Shown: positions 61,096 through 64,000 of the stretch, one piece after another
Layout: each line of letters opens with the position of its first letter
Numbering within the stretch: position 1 is the stretch's first letter
DNA from: Massilia pinisoli
GTDB taxonomy: Bacteria; Pseudomonadota; Gammaproteobacteria; Burkholderiales; Burkholderiaceae_D
Reading direction: 5' to 3'
Length of the DNA stretch: 64,000 bases
Assembly: GCF_024753285.1 (NCBI RefSeq)
Contig: NZ_JANUGW010000017.1
Span: 1 to 64,000 of the forward strand
Program-made: the position numbers and the translations under genes
The notes under the pieces: generated by a model
Databases searched by the model: none
Told to the model about the DNA's origin: nothing
Seen by the model: the letters and a program-made list of their open reading frames with translations, nothing else

Positions 61096-63399
61096 TCAGG
61101 CCTTCGTGGTGGGACGGGCGGCCTTGGCGGCGAGTCGGCCGCCGATCTCGATCGGCACCTCGACGGGACGGGCCGGCCGGCGCAGCACGCGCAGCACGAA
61201 CAGGGCGAGGCACAGGGTGCCCAGCGCGAACACGATGTCACCGGGCACGCGCAGCCACACCATGTTTTCCATGAACGCGGAGTGGATCACTTCCGGTGAA
61301 CGGGCGAACCACATGCCGCGCGAGACGCTGGCCCAGGCCTGGTAGATGCCGGCCGGGACGAGGGCCATGAACACCATCATCGCGAGGCCGATGTTCAGCA
61401 GCCAGAACATCGGCTTGAGCAGGGCGTCGGACCACGCGAGGCGGTCGGTCAGGCCGCGCAGGCAGAACAGCATCAGGCCGATGCCCAGCATGCCGTACAC
61501 GCCAAAGAGGGCGGCGTGGCCGTGGGCGGCCGTCATGTTCAGGCCCTGCATGTAGTACAGCGCGATCGGGGTGTTGATCGAGAAGCCCAGCAGGCCGGCG
61601 CCCACCGTGTTCCAGAAGCCGACGGCGATGAAGCACAGGATCGCCCAGCGGTAGCTCGCCACCCACGGCGCTGCCTTCGTGCGCTGGTAGTTGCGGTAGG
61701 CCTCGATGCCGATCATCGACAGCGGCACGACTTCCAGCGCGGAGAACATGGCGCCGATCGCAATCACGGCCGTCGGGGTGCCCGTGAAGTACAGGTGGTG
61801 CAAGGTGCCCAGGATGCCGCCGAACAGGAACACGATGGTCTCGAGCACGATGGCCGTGTTGGCGGTGGCGGCGCGGATCAGGCCCAGGCGGGTGAACAGC
61901 AGCGCGATGACGGCGGTGGCGAACACTTCGAAGAAGCCTTCGACCCACAGGTGCACGAGCCACCATCTCCAGTACTCGACCATCGAGTAGTGCGTGTGCT
62001 GGCCCCAGGTCAGCGACGTGGCGTAGAACCCGCCGATGCAGACGGCGGCCAGGAACACCATGGCGATCAGGCCGCGGCTTTCCGACGGCTTCCGCAACGC
62101 AGGCCACAGGCCGCGGCCCAGCAGGAAGGCCCAGAACAGCAGGCCGACGAACAGCAGGTATTGCCAGATGCGGCCCATGCTCGTGAATTCCAGGCCCTGG
62201 TTGCCGAGCCAGAAGCTGAAGTCGATGCCGCGGTGCTGCAAGGTGCCGAGCCAGCCGCAGGCGGTGGAGCCGGCGACGATGAACAGCAGCGCGTAGAACA
62301 GCACGTTCACCCCCAGCGCCTGGAAGCGCGGCTCGTGGCCCGAGATGGCCGGCGCGATGTACAGGCCCGTGGCGAGCCACGCGGTGGCGATCCACAGCAC
62401 GGCGAACTGCGTGTGGATGGTGCGGCTGATCGTGAACGGCAGGATGTCGCCGAGCGGGATACCGAAGAAGCTGTGGCCTTCGACCGAATAGTGCGCCGTG
62501 ATGACGCCCATGCCGACCTGCGCGAGGATCAGAGCGACGACGACGGCGAAGTATTTGCGCGTTGCCTTCATCGACGGCGTGGCCTTCAGCTTGAACAGCG
62601 GGTCGTCCTTCGGCGGCTGCGGGTCGCCTTCTTCGGGCTGCGCGGAGTGGAACAGCACCATGCCGGCGATCGCCCCGATCATGAGGATGATGCTGGCGAT
62701 CGACCAGATGCCGGCGCCCGTGGTCGGCGTGTTGCCGACCAGCGGCTCGTGCGGCCAGTTGCTCGTGTACGACAGGCCCGGTTCGCCCGGACGGTCGGTC
62801 GCCGCGGCCCAGGCGGACCAGAAGAAGAAGCCGGTCAGCGCGGCGCGCTGGTCGGCGTCCGGCAGCGAGCCGTTTGCCATCGCATACTGTTCGCGCAGCT
62901 TGTCCAGCTTCGGATCGTTGCCGAACAGGCCCGCGTAGTGCGCGGCGACGGCGCGGATCGCGCTGGCGCGGTCGCCCGACACGACGAGCGTGTTGGTGGC
63001 GGCGTCATACGTGTTGCGGCGCAGTTCCTCCTTGACGAGGGCGTCGATGCGGCCGCGCTGGCCGGCGTCGAGCTGTGCATAGCGTTGGCCGTGGTCGCGC
63101 AGGGCGTAGCCGTCCTGCAGGGCGAGCGCCTCGCGGTGCAGCCAGTCGGCCGACCAGTCCGGGGCGACGTAGCTGCCGTGGCCCCAGACGGTGCCCAGCT
63201 GCTGGCCGCCGGCGGACAACCAGGCCTGCTGGCCGAGCGTGACCTGGTCTGCGGTATAGAGGACGGTGCCGCTGGTGTCCTTGACGATGGGGATCGGCGG
63301 CGCCTTCAGGTAGATTTCCCGGCCCACGAACAAGAGCGTGGCAAAGGAGAGTACACAGATGATCGCCAGCCAGGTCCAGAGTCTGCGTGTCGCGTGCAT
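61096..63399 (-). CDS. norZ: Quinol-dependent nitric oxide reductase
   Basis: The 767-residue protein is a single-chain qNOR: an N-terminal extension of about 220 residues with cytochrome-c-like topology but no CxxCH heme motif, then the 12-helix NorB catalytic core with heme and FeB histidines (HTQFAVLWIATAWL, WWLVHLWVEGFFEVF, LHHLYFTGTP, AAHGHAALFGVYG). It reduces NO to N2O with quinol. It is divergent from nnrS and lies upstream of the NsrR-like gene. Confidence 0.95.
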   Translation of the reverse strand: MHATRRLWTWLAIICVLSFATLLFVGREIYLKAPPIPIVKDTSGTVLYTADQVTLGQQAWLSAGGQQLGTVWGHGSYVAPDWSADWLHREALALQDGYALRDHGQRYAQLDAGQRGRIDALVKEELRRNTYDAATNTLVVSGDRASAIRAVAAHYAGLFGNDPKLDKLREQYAMANGSLPDADQRAALTGFFFWSAWAAATDRPGEPGLSYTSNWPHEPLVGNTPTTGAGIWSIASIILMIGAIAGMVLFHSAQPEEGDPQPPKDDPLFKLKATPSMKATRKYFAVVVALILAQVGMGVITAHYSVEGHSFFGIPLGDILPFTISRTIHTQFAVLWIATAWLATGLYIAPAISGHEPRFQALGVNVLFYALLFIVAGSTACGWLGTLQHRGIDFSFWLGNQGLEFTSMGRIWQYLLFVGLLFWAFLLGRGLWPALRKPSESRGLIAMVFLAAVCIGGFYATSLTWGQHTHYSMVEYWRWWLVHLWVEGFFEVFATAVIALLFTRLGLIRAATANTAIVLETIVFLFGGILGTLHHLYFTGTPTAVIAIGAMFSALEVVPLSMIGIEAYRNYQRTKAAPWVASYRWAILCFIAVGFWNTVGAGLLGFSINTPIALYYMQGLNMTAAHGHAALFGVYGMLGIGLMLFCLRGLTDRLAWSDALLKPMFWLLNIGLAMMVFMALVPAGIYQAWASVSRGMWFARSPEVIHSAFMENMVWLRVPGDIVFALGTLCLALFVLRVLRRPARPVEVPIEIGGRLAAKAARPTTKA

Positions 63400-63476
63400 G
63401 GCTTGTGTTCCTTCACTGGTGGTTGAACGGTGACGCCGTGAAGCGCCTGGACCGCATTGTGGAGGCTTTCCGGTAT

Positions 63477-63499
63477 TAGTTGCATATGGAATGCAGCTT
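63477..63499. promoter_or_regulatory. NsrR-type operator between norZ and nnrS
   Basis: Seventeen of 23 positions match the NsrR consensus, including the TGCAT-N5-ATGCA-like core (TTGCATATGGAATGCAG). The site is 78 bases before norZ and 143 before nnrS, and may control both. It agrees with an NsrR gene in the same cluster. Confidence 0.65.
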
Positions 63500-63562
63500 A
63501 AATTTGAAAAGCTTGACCCAGTTTAGGAAAGGCCGTCGGTACCGTCGATCGGCCGTGCGGGC

Positions 63563-63578
63563 TAGTCACTTTGGCCGA
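63563..63578. promoter_or_regulatory. Partial TAGTCAC-type element near nnrS
   Basis: TAGTCACTTTGGCCGA matches the first half of the nar elements at 37403 and 40183 but its second half deviates. It may be a weaker NarL-type site in the norZ-nnrS intergenic region. Confidence 0.35.
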
Positions 63579-63641
63579 TTGTCGCGTGTCCGCGCGACGC
63601 TTAACATGCAACGGAAATACCACTTTTTTCAAGGAGCCAGC

Positions 63642-64000
63642 ATGGCCCTCATGACCATCGAAGAAGCCCGCCCGTCCCCGGCACCGGGTGGCAACCGCGC
63701 CCTGTTCGCGCTGGGGTTCCGGCCGTTCTACCTGCTGGCCGCCGCGTTCGCCGCGGTGTCCGTGCCGGCGTGGGTCGCGGCGCAGGCCGGGTGGCCGCTG
63801 CCGGCGCGCATCGACATGTTCTGGCACATGCACGAGATGGTGTTCGGCTTCGCGCTGGCCGTCGTCGTCGGCTTCCTGTACACGGCCGGCTACAACTGGA
63901 CGAAAATGTGGACCCCGCGCGGCCGCGCGCTGGCCGCCATCGCCGGCGTCTGGATCGCGGGCCGGATCGCGATGGTCGCGGCGCCGCCCGTCGTCGCGGC
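63642..64000 (+). CDS. nnrS: NnrS-family membrane protein, cut by the window edge
   Basis: An ATG with AAGGAG upstream opens a frame that runs off the right edge (119 codons). The start LFALGFRPFYLLAAAFA and the HMHEMVFGFALAVVVGFLYT segment are typical of NnrS, a heme- and copper-binding protein that protects against NO. It is divergent from norZ, with an NsrR-type site between them. Confidence 0.93.
   Translation, partial: MALMTIEEARPSPAPGGNRALFALGFRPFYLLAAAFAAVSVPAWVAAQAGWPLPARIDMFWHMHEMVFGFALAVVVGFLYTAGYNWTKMWTPRGRALAAIAGVWIAGRIAMVAAPPVVA

Overview
The window is high-GC DNA, apart from an AT-richer left edge. Its content (nar, qNor, UbiUVT and class II NrdJ modules, PHA synthase, MocR/LacI regulators) suggests a Massilia-like member of the Oxalobacteraceae (Betaproteobacteria). 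That placement is inferred from gene content and style, not from a database match. No rRNA, tRNA, CRISPR array or insertion sequence was recognised.

Region 1 (about 0.7-16.5 kb) is a fructan-utilisation locus. A LacI-type regulator is followed by overlapping genes for a sugar-binding protein, two ABC permeases and a cytoplasmic GH32/clan-J hydrolase. Then come a secreted LamG-GH32 enzyme, the ABC ATPase, a PfkB fructokinase, a TonB-dependent receptor, a GH32 lipoprotein and an MFS sugar porter. A near-identical 15-20 bp element lies at the LacI promoter start site and upstream of the secreted GH32 and receptor genes, and is the likely LacI operator.

Region 2 (16.5-25.8 kb) is a mix. It has a small membrane protein, a MocR-type regulator, a metallophosphoesterase-cupredoxin pair diverging from an ECF sigma/anti-sigma pair through mirror-image promoters, a degenerate hemerythrin-like protein, a flavodoxin-fold reductase, a P-type ATPase and a universal stress protein. 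Three FNR-type boxes lie here.

Region 3 (26-46.5 kb) is the nitrate-respiration block. It has an unusual PAS histidine kinase with its regulator, an Fe-S FNR and a cytochrome b561. On the minus strand run narK1-narK2-narGHJI-PPIase, then a hybrid kinase (plus strand), then moaA-small ORF-narX-narL. A 16-bp palindromic element recurs at nar-related promoters.

Region 4 (46.6-64 kb) supports anaerobic life around denitrification. It has HMA-like and membrane miniproteins, NrdJ, a DGC-type protein, UbiT-UbiV-UbiU (oxygen-independent ubiquinone synthesis) and an uncharacterised ORF sharing a promoter design with moaA-narXL. Then come a Dnr-like regulator, AckA, MaoC-Pta, FabI and PhaC (acetate/PHB metabolism), a polytopic membrane protein, DUF2249, an NsrR-type regulator, quinol NO reductase and the start of nnrS. 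No nitrite reductase is in the window.

The genes suggest a soil or plant-associated heterotroph that eats fructans aerobically and switches to nitrate respiration, NO detoxification and acetate/PHB overflow when oxygen runs out.
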